Shown here: positions 25,234 through 32,950 of the stretch, piece by piece
Position numbering within the stretch: position 1 is the first letter of the stretch
Layout: every line of letters starts with the position of its first letter
Origin: Proteobacteria bacterium ST_bin11
GTDB lineage: Bacteria; Pseudomonadota; Gammaproteobacteria; Methylococcales; Methylomonadaceae
Length of the DNA stretch: 64,000 nucleotides
Direction of reading: 5' to 3'
NCBI GenBank assembly: GCA_002083615.1
Contig: MSXO01000067.1
Location: 28,867-92,866, forward strand
Notes under the pieces: generated by a model
What the model was told of the DNA's origin: nothing
Seen by the model: the letters and a program-made list of their open reading frames with translations, nothing else
Database searches by the model: none
Program-made: the position numbers and the translations under genes

Positions 25234-25887
25234 GTGGCGAATAAAATCAGCGTTTTATTGGTGGATGACCATGCAGTGGTCAGAGCTGGCTATAAGACTT
25301 ATTTATCATTATCGGAACGGATCGGTGCTGTTTACGAAGCTGATAGAGGCGAGACCGCCTGCCAGGTGTATGACAAGCAAACGCCGGATGTGGTGGTGAT
25401 GGATTTGTCGATGCCCGGTTTGGGCGGCTTGGAATCGGTGCGGCGCTTGTTGGTTCGCTATCCAAACTGCAAGATCCTCGTGTTCAGTATCCATAACGAG
25501 TTGGTGTATGTTACCAGAGCGATCAAAGCCGGCGCTAAAGGCTATATCACCAAGAACAACGAGCCGGACACCCTAGTCACAGCTGTCTGCACGCTTGCCG
25601 AAGGCGGTACGTATATCGAGCCGGCGTTGGCACAACAATTAGCGGTGAATATGGCTATCGGCCAAGACGAGGCTTATAAAGTGAAGTCCTTGTCACCGCG
25701 TGAATTCGATATCTTTTGCTTACTAGCCAATGGTCTCAGTACCCGCGAAGCAGCAGAGAAATTATGTTTGAGCTATAAAACCGTCTGTAATCACAGCACC
25801 GCTATCAAGGAAAAATTGAGCGTAAAGACTATGTCGGAGCTAACCCTATTAGCTAGTCGCCAGGGCATCATTAAAACCAGCGCCTAA
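25234..25887 (+). CDS. mxaB: LuxR-type response regulator, likely MxaB
   Basis: A 217-residue response regulator starting at GTG. The receiver domain (1-120) has the acidic pair DD at 11-12, the phospho-acceptor D57 in VVVMDLSMPG, and the lysine in GYITKN. The C-terminal NarL/LuxR helix-turn-helix spans about 150-212 (LSPREFDIFCLLANGLSTREAAEKLCL). It is divergent from mxaF, the arrangement of the mxaB regulator of methanol oxidation genes in other methylotrophs. No histidine kinase gene is adjacent, so its partner is elsewhere. Confidence 0.8.
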   Translation: MANKISVLLVDDHAVVRAGYKTYLSLSERIGAVYEADRGETACQVYDKQTPDVVVMDLSMPGLGGLESVRRLLVRYPNCKILVFSIHNELVYVTRAIKAGAKGYITKNNEPDTLVTAVCTLAEGGTYIEPALAQQLAVNMAIGQDEAYKVKSLSPREFDIFCLLANGLSTREAAEKLCLSYKTVCNHSTAIKEKLSVKTMSELTLLASRQGIIKTSA

Positions 25888-25984
25888 GATGTCAATTCTC
25901 GACAGTTAATCTAATACCGGCTTTAGTAAACCCCATACTTCAAGTAGGGAACCTAATTTTGCCCGAGCCGTGAGTAAGTTCGTT

Positions 25985-26000
25985 AGTATTTTAAAATACT
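25985..26000. repeat. Perfect palindrome AGTATTTTAAAATACT between convergent genes
   Basis: A 16-bp perfect palindrome lies in the 156-nt gap between mxaB (plus) and the phosphotransferase gene (minus). It could be part of a bidirectional transcription end or an operator-like site. No T-run terminator is obvious. Confidence 0.35.
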
Positions 26001-26043
26001 TCAACCCTTACGCCCGTGAGATCGAGGATCCCGTATTAAGGCC

Positions 26044-27126
26044 TTACAAGGCTAAGGCTGCATAGCTATCATGATCTTCGATTGCCGCTGAAACGCGCGC
26101 GATTAATTCCAAATTATTTGACTGCTCCATCATGCCACCTATGGCCAAGGTGATTATCATTGCTTCGAACGGATACACCAAATGAGCGCGGTAACGTTGA
26201 TAGTAGACCTCTTCGTCAAGCGCATCGACCCCGTGACTGGCTAAGGTTGCTAGATAAAGTTCCAGCAACTGCTTTTCATGAATACGTCGAGACTCTGGCT
26301 TCAGCGATGTTGCTAAAAAATAAGCCAGGTCACTAATGCCTTCGCCCATTCGCACCAATTGCCAATCCAGTAAGCCGGGCTCGGCTTCCTTCCAGAACAG
26401 GTTACCAGGATGGCAGTCATGATGAACCAGCGTCTGCACACCGGTCGCCAAAAAATTGGTTATTCGTCGGCGATCCGCTGCGTAATGCAGTGCAGGTCGA
26501 TACAATTTGCTAGGCACCACGCCACCAGCCCGCTCAAGGCCTCGGCGCATCAAAGGCACTGCGAGCAAGGTTCCCATGAAATTCTCGACGTTATAACTAA
26601 AGCCGCTCAACCAGCGGTGCTTTGTAAGTAGATCAGTGTTTCCCCAGTAGTGGGCATGAAAACCCGCTAACTTTTCCACTACCCGCCTAGCTTGCTCCAC
26701 CGACAATGCATCGTCGCTAAGCCCAGGGCGGCAATCGAGTTCGTCCAAGTCCGTCATTACCAAAGTGGTTCCCCGGCCAAACAAACTTTCAGCGGCTAAT
26801 ATATGTGGCAAATTTACGGGAGAACCTTGAGAAAGCGAATTATAAAAATTGACTTCCTTATGCAATAAACGCGGTATCGCGGTGATAGCTCTGGATTTAA
26901 TTGCCAGGGATGGCGTTTTTACAAACCAGCGACTGGGAACAATGCCAATGGCATCATGTTCAACGATGAGCCGCAAACGCGTCGAGGTGCCAATATTGAC
27001 GGATTGGACTTCTACCGCACTCACCGCGGCATCGGCTACATATCGATTGACGATAAGCTCCGCCCATTTCCGGGACAATTGATTCGGGCGATGCACGACA
27101 ATATTGTTTCTAGAGCCATTCAACAT
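26044..27126 (-). CDS. APH/choline kinase-like phosphotransferase
   Basis: A 360-residue protein of the aminoglycoside phosphotransferase/ecdysteroid kinase-like fold. The catalytic loop VHHDCHPGNLFWKE has the HxDxHxxN pattern, followed by the metal-binding GLLDWQLVRMGEG. The N-terminal lobe carries basic strands for ATP binding (RLRLIVEHDAIGIVPSRWFVKT). Substrate is unknown; small-molecule or lipid head-group phosphorylation is possible. It is a single gene between mxaB and tRNA-Pro. Confidence 0.7.
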   Translation of the reverse strand: MLNGSRNNIVVHRPNQLSRKWAELIVNRYVADAAVSAVEVQSVNIGTSTRLRLIVEHDAIGIVPSRWFVKTPSLAIKSRAITAIPRLLHKEVNFYNSLSQGSPVNLPHILAAESLFGRGTTLVMTDLDELDCRPGLSDDALSVEQARRVVEKLAGFHAHYWGNTDLLTKHRWLSGFSYNVENFMGTLLAVPLMRRGLERAGGVVPSKLYRPALHYAADRRRITNFLATGVQTLVHHDCHPGNLFWKEAEPGLLDWQLVRMGEGISDLAYFLATSLKPESRRIHEKQLLELYLATLASHGVDALDEEVYYQRYRAHLVYPFEAMIITLAIGGMMEQSNNLELIARVSAAIEDHDSYAALAL

Positions 27127-27252
27127 TGGATTACACCAGTCTCAAATATTTTATAAACGAAAGATTAGCCGCCGTATTCATTGAATTAAATTTAATCAAA
27201 CACTTATTAACGAATTATCAAAATCAGTTTTGATTCTTTAGTTTTTAGGCAA

Positions 27253-27283
27253 TAAAAACCCGCCAAGTCGATTAACTTGCGGG
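27253..27283 (-). terminator. Intrinsic terminator after tRNA-Pro
   Basis: On the minus strand CCCGCAAGT and ACTTGGCGGG form a stem followed by TTTTTA. It lies 36 bases beyond the CCA end of tRNA-Pro and probably ends that transcript. Confidence 0.7.
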
Positions 27284-27318
27284 CTAATGAATATTGAATC
27301 GTCTATTTCAAAATAAAT

Positions 27319-27397
<79 letters not shown>

Positions 27398-27467
27398 ATT
27401 TATCGCTGAATACATGCTTTGGCTTAGCAAAGTAAGCCGCGCATCATATCATAATATTAGCGAAACG

Positions 27468-27821
27468 CTATTTCAGCAGCTCCAAAATATCTTCCAACTC
27501 GCCTATCATCTGATGGATAAGCTGTTTAGTACGTAAACTGTCTTCCTTGGCACTACCACTAGTCAGATGGGCCCTTGCACCGCCTATGGTATAGCCTTGT
27601 TCGTACAACAGAGCGCGAATTTGTCGAATCAACAGCACATCGTGACGCTGATAATAACGGCGATTACCACGGCGTTTTACCGGACTAAGCTCGGTAAACT
27701 CCTGCTCCCAATACCGCAATACATGGGGCTTGACAGCGCAAAGATCGCTGACCTCGCCTATCGTAAAATAGCGTTTGGCAGGAATAACCGGCAATTCGTT
27801 ATTATTACTGGGTTCCAGCAT
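27468..27821 (-). CDS. MerR-family transcriptional regulator downstream of ihfA
   Basis: A 117-residue MerR-type DNA-binding protein with a winged helix-turn-helix (YFTIGEVSDLCAVKPHVLRYWEQEF) and the following basic wing (KRRGNRRYYQRHDVLLI), then a short dimerisation helix. There is no C-terminal metal-binding cysteine set. It overlaps the end of ihfA by 17 bases and belongs to the conserved pheT-ihfA-merR arrangement. The ligand and targets are unknown. Confidence 0.85.
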   Translation of the reverse strand: MLEPSNNNELPVIPAKRYFTIGEVSDLCAVKPHVLRYWEQEFTELSPVKRRGNRRYYQRHDVLLIRQIRALLYEQGYTIGGARAHLTSGSAKEDSLRTKQLIHQMIGELEDILELLK

Positions 27822-28101
27822 ATGCTTCTACTCGCGCTTTCAGTTTTTGCCCGGTTCTAAAAGTCACAACACGGCGCGGGGTGATGGGAATCTCTTCACC
27901 GGTTTTTGGGTTTCTACCTGGCCGACCGCTCTTGTCGCGCAACTCAAATTTGCCAAAACCGGAAATTTTTACCTGCTCACCGCTCTCCAAACTTTTTTTA
28001 ATTTCATCAAAAAACAATTCTACGATTTCTTTAGCTTCTCGCTTGTTTAAACCGAGGTCTTCAAACAATTTCTCTGCAATATCTGCTTTGGTTAATGCCA
28101 C
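27805..28101 (-). CDS. ihfA: Integration host factor subunit alpha
   Basis: A 98-residue DNA-bending protein. The start is taken as the GTG at 28101 (reads MALTKADIAEKLF), preceded by AGGGAG; a GTG two codons upstream is an alternative. The beta-arm sequence RPGRNPKTGEEIPITPRRVVTF contains the intercalating proline in RNPKTG. It follows pheT by two bases. Beyond chromosome architecture, IHF usually assists sigma-54 promoters such as the one at the left of this window. Confidence 0.93.
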   Translation of the reverse strand: MALTKADIAEKLFEDLGLNKREAKEIVELFFDEIKKSLESGEQVKISGFGKFELRDKSGRPGRNPKTGEEIPITPRRVVTFRTGQKLKARVEAYAGTQ

Positions 28102-28103
28102 AA

Positions 28104-30479
28104 TCACTCCCTCAATTTTGCATTCAATTTAGACGCTAAAGTGTCCAGCACTTTGCGAAATATAGCATCAATTTCCGTGTCGGTAAGAGTTTGTGCAAAA
28201 TCCTGCAAGACTAAAGCCAACGCGACACTCTTATAACCCTCAGCAACGCCTTGTCCGCGATAAATATCGAAGATCGATATTTCGCGTATTGCCGGCTCCC
28301 GGCAATCTTCAATAACTCCGATAATTTCAGCAGCCGTCACGATCTCCTCTACCAACAAAGCCATGTCGCGACGCACCGAAGGGAATTTGGATAAGGCGTT
28401 AAATTTAGGCACATTACGCGCCATTATGGCGTCCTGCTCCAACTCGAACAAATATACCGGGCTATCGAAACCTAATTGCTTCTCTAGCGTCGGGTGCAAC
28501 ATACCCAATAGGCCTAGAGTTTCGCCGGTTTGGTTTTTAATTTGCGCGGTTTGCCCCGGATGTAACGCCGGATGTTGACAGGCAACGAAATCAGCGTCTA
28601 TTCCCGCCAGCCCGAGTAACGCTTCGACATCGGCTTTTACGTCGAAGAAGTCTAGTTTTCTGGTTTTTTCAGCCCACTGTTCGACATTAACTGTCCCCAA
28701 GGCCAAACCGGATAATATTTTCCGCTGTTGAATTTGTCCATCTTGATAGAAAAACCGCAAACCAGCCTCGAACAAACGGACGCGGTTCTGTTGGCGGTTT
28801 AAATTGTATAGTGCCGCATTCAATAAACCGCACCACAACGTCGTCCGCATCACCGCTAATTCCGAAGATATGGGGTTTTGAATCCGGATAAATTCTTCGT
28901 CGGGCGCGACAGCCCGCTGCATTGCCTCATCGACAAAACTGTAGGTAATCGCTTCCTGATAACCTCTGTCAACCAAGCAGTCTTGCAATCTTGCTAACGG
29001 CAGCAGCCCTTCTGGCGCGCTACCCAGCTCAGAACGCATTAGCAGACTACTACTGGGAAGATTGTTGTAGCCGTAGATTCTACCGATTTCTTCCAGCAAA
29101 TCCTCTTCGATGGCAATATCGAAACGAAAACCTGGCGGGGTAATTTCCCAACCGTTCTCTACGACTTGGACCTGCATACCTAGCCCCTCAAAAAGCTTAT
29201 GCACTTCGTCATCACCGAACTGAATACCGAGTACTTTGGCTATTCGTTGGCTGCGCAATTTGACCGGGACTCTAGTTGGCAACGCGACAGTGGCAACCAC
29301 TTCTTGAACAGGTCCTGGGCTTCCGCCAGCAATTTCCAGAATCAATTGCGTCGCACGCTCGATCGCCCGGCGTTGTAAATTAAAATCCACCCCCCTTTCA
29401 AAGCGATGGGATGAATCAGTATGCAAGCCGAATTGACGCGCCTTACCAGCCACATTGATTGGGGTAAAGAATGCACACTCCAGAAAGATATCGCGTGTTT
29501 CGGAAAATACGGCGCTATCCTTACCACCCATCACCCCGGCCAAGGCCAAGGCTTGCTTTTGATCAGCAATTACCAAGGCGTCGCCATCCAATTCAATAGT
29601 TTGATCATTCAGTAGCGCCAGGGACTCCCCCGCACGACTTTGTCTGACCACGACGGGGGCACTGAGCTTATCGGCATCGAAGGCGTGCAAGGGTTGACCC
29701 AATTCGATTAAAACGTAGTTGGTAACGTCGACAACCGGGCTCAAACTTCTGATACCGCAACGGCGCAGGCGTTCTTGCATCCACAATGGCGTGACGGCAA
29801 CCGGGTTGATATTTTTAATTAAACGACCCAGATAAATCGGGCAAGCTTCAGGCGCTTCAACCTTGACTTCCAAGGTTTGTTGATGTGCTGGCTCGATAGC
29901 CACATAGGCAACACCAGCGAATGCCTGCTTGTTCAAAACCGCCACTTCCCTGGCAACGCCTTCGACGCTCAAACAGTCGGCACGATTTGGTGTTAAACCC
30001 AGCTCAATGACATTGTCATTTAACTGCAAATAATCGCGAATATCAGCACCAACCGGCGCGTCATTCGGCAGTTCCATCAAGCCTTCAGAACTAACCGCCA
30101 AGCCAAGTTCTTTTTCCGAACACAGCATTCCGAACGAAAACTCGCCCCGTAATTTTGATTCTTTGATTTTGAAGTCGCCGGGTAATACCGCACCGATCAA
30201 CGCGGCAGGTATTTTTAGCCCTGGTCGCACATTGCTGGCGCCACAAACGATTTGCAACGACTCGGTTTGACCAATGTTGACTTGGCAAATTCGGAGTTTA
30301 TCGGCGTTCGGATGCTGCACTGTTGACAGTACTTCGCCGATTACCACGCCACTGAATTCCGCTGCAACGGGATTAACGGCGTCAACCTCTAGACCGGCCA
30401 TGGTCAATTGCGTGACCAATTCGGCGGTAGTGACAGGCGGATTAACCAGCTCTCTTAACCAGGCTTCACTGACTTGCAT
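28104..30479 (-). CDS. pheT: Phenylalanyl-tRNA synthetase beta subunit
   Basis: A 791-residue subunit of normal length. It starts with the tRNA-binding-like domain (residues about 40-150, GEVLSTVQHPNADKLRICQV), followed by the B3/B4 editing domain, B5, and the C-terminal anticodon-binding ferredoxin-like domain (FPSVRRDMALLV ... KSVALALVLQ). It partners PheS as an alpha2-beta2 enzyme charging tRNA-Phe. Sixteen bases separate it from pheS. Confidence 0.95.
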   Translation of the reverse strand: MQVSEAWLRELVNPPVTTAELVTQLTMAGLEVDAVNPVAAEFSGVVIGEVLSTVQHPNADKLRICQVNIGQTESLQIVCGASNVRPGLKIPAALIGAVLPGDFKIKESKLRGEFSFGMLCSEKELGLAVSSEGLMELPNDAPVGADIRDYLQLNDNVIELGLTPNRADCLSVEGVAREVAVLNKQAFAGVAYVAIEPAHQQTLEVKVEAPEACPIYLGRLIKNINPVAVTPLWMQERLRRCGIRSLSPVVDVTNYVLIELGQPLHAFDADKLSAPVVVRQSRAGESLALLNDQTIELDGDALVIADQKQALALAGVMGGKDSAVFSETRDIFLECAFFTPINVAGKARQFGLHTDSSHRFERGVDFNLQRRAIERATQLILEIAGGSPGPVQEVVATVALPTRVPVKLRSQRIAKVLGIQFGDDEVHKLFEGLGMQVQVVENGWEITPPGFRFDIAIEEDLLEEIGRIYGYNNLPSSSLLMRSELGSAPEGLLPLARLQDCLVDRGYQEAITYSFVDEAMQRAVAPDEEFIRIQNPISSELAVMRTTLWCGLLNAALYNLNRQQNRVRLFEAGLRFFYQDGQIQQRKILSGLALGTVNVEQWAEKTRKLDFFDVKADVEALLGLAGIDADFVACQHPALHPGQTAQIKNQTGETLGLLGMLHPTLEKQLGFDSPVYLFELEQDAIMARNVPKFNALSKFPSVRRDMALLVEEIVTAAEIIGVIEDCREPAIREISIFDIYRGQGVAEGYKSVALALVLQDFAQTLTDTEIDAIFRKVLDTLASKLNAKLRE

Positions 30480-30494
30480 ACTTGCTGTCCACCG

Positions 30495-31514
30495 TTACTT
30501 AAACTGTTGTAAAAATTTCAGATCGTTTTCGAAAAACATCCGTAAATCGTTAATCCCGTAGCGCAACATTGCCAAACGTTCGACGCCCATGCCAAACGCA
30601 AAGCCGGAATAGACTTGGTTGTCGATGCCGACAGATTTGAAAACCTCGGGATGAATCATGCCGCAGCCCATTACTTCCAGCCAACCGGTTTGACTACATA
30701 CCCGGCAACCTTTGCCTTCGCACATCACGCACTCAATATCGACTTCGGCTGACGGTTCGGTAAACGGAAAGTACGAGGGGCGAAATCGAACTTGAATATC
30801 TTTCTCGAAAAAGGCCCGCAAAAACTCGAACACCACACCTTTTAGGTCTGCGAAACTTACATCGGTGTCGACCAAAAAACCCTCCACCTGGTGAAACATC
30901 GGTGTGTGGGTCAAATCGGAGTCGCAGCGATACACTCTGCCAGGAGCAATTACCTTTAGAGGCGGTTTTTCGGATTCCATCACCCGGATCTGTACTGGCG
31001 AAGTATGGGTTCTTAATACCGTGTGGGCATCAAAATAAAAGGTATCGTGCATCGCCCGCGCTGGGTGGTGCTCCGGAATATTCAACGCCCCGAAGTTGTG
31101 ATAGTCATCTTCGATCTCGGGACCTTCCACCACATTGAACCCAACACTGGCGAAAATTTTGGCGATGCGCCGCAAGGTAATTGTTACCGGGTGTAAACCG
31201 GATACAGTTTGCCCGCGACCAGGCAAAGTTACGTCAATGCATTCGCTAGCCAAACGAGCAGCCAACTCAGCACTTTCTAAATTCAGTTTGCGAGCGTCTA
31301 ACGCCTCTTGAAAAGTGTTTTTGGCATCATTGATTACTTGACCAGCACTGCGTCGCTGCTCGGGATCCAGACTCCCCAGCTCTTTCATCTGCTGAGTAAA
31401 TAAACCTTTTTTGCCTAGATAATTGACTCTAACCTGATCCAGTTGGCTAAGGTCTGCTGAACTTGCAAGCTCTTGTAATGCCTGCGTAACAATATCTTCG
31501 ATACTAGCCGACAC
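30495..31514 (-). CDS. pheS: Phenylalanyl-tRNA synthetase alpha subunit
   Basis: A 339-residue class II aminoacyl-tRNA synthetase subunit. After an N-terminal coiled coil (about 1-90), the catalytic core shows motif 2 (RVYRCDSDLTHTPMFHQVEGFLVD) and motif 3 (GFAFGMGVERLAML). Phe-binding residues lie in FRPSYFPFTEPSAEVDI. Two tandem hairpins precede the gene and may regulate it. Confidence 0.95.
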   Translation of the reverse strand: MSASIEDIVTQALQELASSADLSQLDQVRVNYLGKKGLFTQQMKELGSLDPEQRRSAGQVINDAKNTFQEALDARKLNLESAELAARLASECIDVTLPGRGQTVSGLHPVTITLRRIAKIFASVGFNVVEGPEIEDDYHNFGALNIPEHHPARAMHDTFYFDAHTVLRTHTSPVQIRVMESEKPPLKVIAPGRVYRCDSDLTHTPMFHQVEGFLVDTDVSFADLKGVVFEFLRAFFEKDIQVRFRPSYFPFTEPSAEVDIECVMCEGKGCRVCSQTGWLEVMGCGMIHPEVFKSVGIDNQVYSGFAFGMGVERLAMLRYGINDLRMFFENDLKFLQQFK

Positions 31515-31564
31515 AACTCAGCTCACTTTTGTCTGCAATTGAGGGAAATTCCAAAACGATAGGG

Positions 31565-31611
31565 TTCCGCCAACGAGATGAGGCGGAAAGCTCCCTGCCA
31601 AGGGCAGGGAG
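31565..31611 (-). promoter_or_regulatory. Tandem hairpins in the rplT-pheS gap (possible attenuator)
   Basis: TTCCGCC/GGCGGAA (31565-31571 with 31582-31588) and CTCCCTGCC/GGCAGGGAG (31591-31599 with 31603-31611) form two adjacent stems about 50 bases before pheS. In E. coli pheST is controlled by attenuation with a leader peptide, but I find no Phe-rich leader frame here and no T-run, so a terminator function is doubtful. Confidence 0.45.
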
Positions 31612-31654
31612 TCTAGCGATTAAGCCGCTCTGTAAGCCAGGCTTAATATTTTCC

Positions 31655-32017
31655 TTACGGTTTGCTTTGGTTCGCTATAGCCACTTTCGCGATCGCGCCG
31701 AATGCGTCGATGTCGCGAACAGCCAAGTCAGCCAATACTTTGCGGTCTATGGCTACGTTGGCTTTGGTCAAGCCGTTAATTAAGCGGCTATAGGAAATAC
31801 CGTACAAACGTGCGGCAGCGTTGATACGCACAATCCACAGGGCGCGGAATTGGCGTTTTTTCTGTTTACGGTCACGGTAAGCGTATTGACCGGCCTTGAT
31901 GACCGCTTGCTTAGCAACTCGGTAAACCCGGCTACGGGCACCGTAGTAGCCTTTTGCCAGCTTTAAAATCTTTTTGTGTCTCGCTCTAGCGGTGACGCCG
32001 CGTTTAACTCTAGCCAT
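31655..32017 (-). CDS. rplT: 50S ribosomal protein L20
   Basis: A 120-residue basic protein with the family start MARVKRGVTARARHKKILKLAKGYYGARS and a globular C-terminal domain (ALWIVRINAAARLYGISYSRLINGL). L20 binds 23S rRNA and, in enterobacteria, represses its own operon. It follows rpmI by 29 bases. Confidence 0.97.
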   Translation of the reverse strand: MARVKRGVTARARHKKILKLAKGYYGARSRVYRVAKQAVIKAGQYAYRDRKQKKRQFRALWIVRINAAARLYGISYSRLINGLTKANVAIDRKVLADLAVRDIDAFGAIAKVAIANQSKP

Positions 32018-32046
32018 GTTCTACTCTCTTCAATATCAATGATAAA

Positions 32047-32244
32047 TCAACTGTACGGCAGCATACGCGCAACCAACGGCGTATCCGACGGATGAAGAAT
32101 GGCTGTTTTACGCAGTTGTCTTTTACGTTTGGTGGTTTTTTTGGTCAGAATATGACGCTTATGCGATTGCTTGCATTTAAAACCGCCGCTGCCGATTTTC
32201 TTGAAGCGCTTACCGGCACCGCTATGGCTTTTCATTTTTGGCAT
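32047..32244 (-). CDS. rpmI: 50S ribosomal protein L35
   Basis: A 65-residue highly basic protein (MPKMKSHSGAGKRFKKIGSGG ... KRKRQLRKTAILHPSD), normal length. It lies between infC and rplT. The 159-nt gap upstream contains a GCCGTTT/AAACGGC hairpin near the infC end and could carry the L20 repression site. Confidence 0.97.
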   Translation of the reverse strand: MPKMKSHSGAGKRFKKIGSGGFKCKQSHKRHILTKKTTKRKRQLRKTAILHPSDTPLVARMLPYS

Positions 32245-32403
32245 TTGTTTTCTCCAATGATTAAAAGTAAAGTCCCTGAGATAAAACCCAGTGAGGCAAA
32301 ATGCTTGGCCCCAGTGAATTTCCGGACACGAGAGTATCCGCTAGCCGATTCGTTCCTGAATCGCGTTGCCGTTTTAAAAAACGGCTAAAACCTTGTGTTT
32401 GAG

Positions 32404-32928
32404 CTATTTCTTTTTCTTAGGGCCCATAACCATGACCATTTGTCGGCCTTCCAACTTGGGAAACTGCTCGACGATAGCCATCTCTTCCAGATCTGTTTCG
32501 ATACGTTTCAATAAGTCCATGCCCAACTCGCGATGAGTGAGTTCCCGGCCCTTAAAACGCACGGTGATCTTGGTTTTGTCGCCTTCGTTTAGAAATTTAA
32601 TCAAGCTACGCAGTTTTACCTGGTAATCGCCTTCTTCAGTACCGGGCCTAAACTTGATTTCCTTGATCTGGATTTGTTTTTGCTTTTTCTTGGCGGCTTG
32701 CAGTTTTTTGTTTAACTCAAACTGGTATTTGCCGAAGTCCATGACTTTACAAACCGGAGGATCGGCGTTGGGCGATATTTCGACCAGATCCATGTTTGCA
32801 TCGTAGGCGAGCTGTAATGCTTCGTTTATTGAAACAACCCCGACTTGTTCACCTTCAGCACCTACCACCCGAACCCGTCTAGCGGTGATTTCGGTATTTA
32901 AGCGCGTTGCATCTTTTTTAGAGCTGAT
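32404..32928 (-). CDS. infC: Translation initiation factor IF-3, ATC start codon
   Basis: A 174-residue protein when the ATC at 32926-32928 is taken as the start (reads ISSKKDATRLNTEITARRVRV...). A perfect GGAGG lies at 32937-32941, eight bases before it, and no ATG, GTG or TTG is in an equivalent place. The internal GTG at 32868 would remove the conserved N-terminal strand. Rare start codons (ATT, ATC, AUA) are a known feature of infC, letting IF-3 discriminate against its own message. The N-domain, lysine-rich linker (KLQAAKKKQKQIQIKEIKFRP) and C-domain are all present. Confidence 0.93.
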   Translation of the reverse strand: MSSKKDATRLNTEITARRVRVVGAEGEQVGVVSINEALQLAYDANMDLVEISPNADPPVCKVMDFGKYQFELNKKLQAAKKKQKQIQIKEIKFRPGTEEGDYQVKLRSLIKFLNEGDKTKITVRFKGRELTHRELGMDLLKRIETDLEEMAIVEQFPKLEGRQMVMVMGPKKKK

Positions 32929-32950
32929 ACCCTAATCCTCCAAGTTGTTA

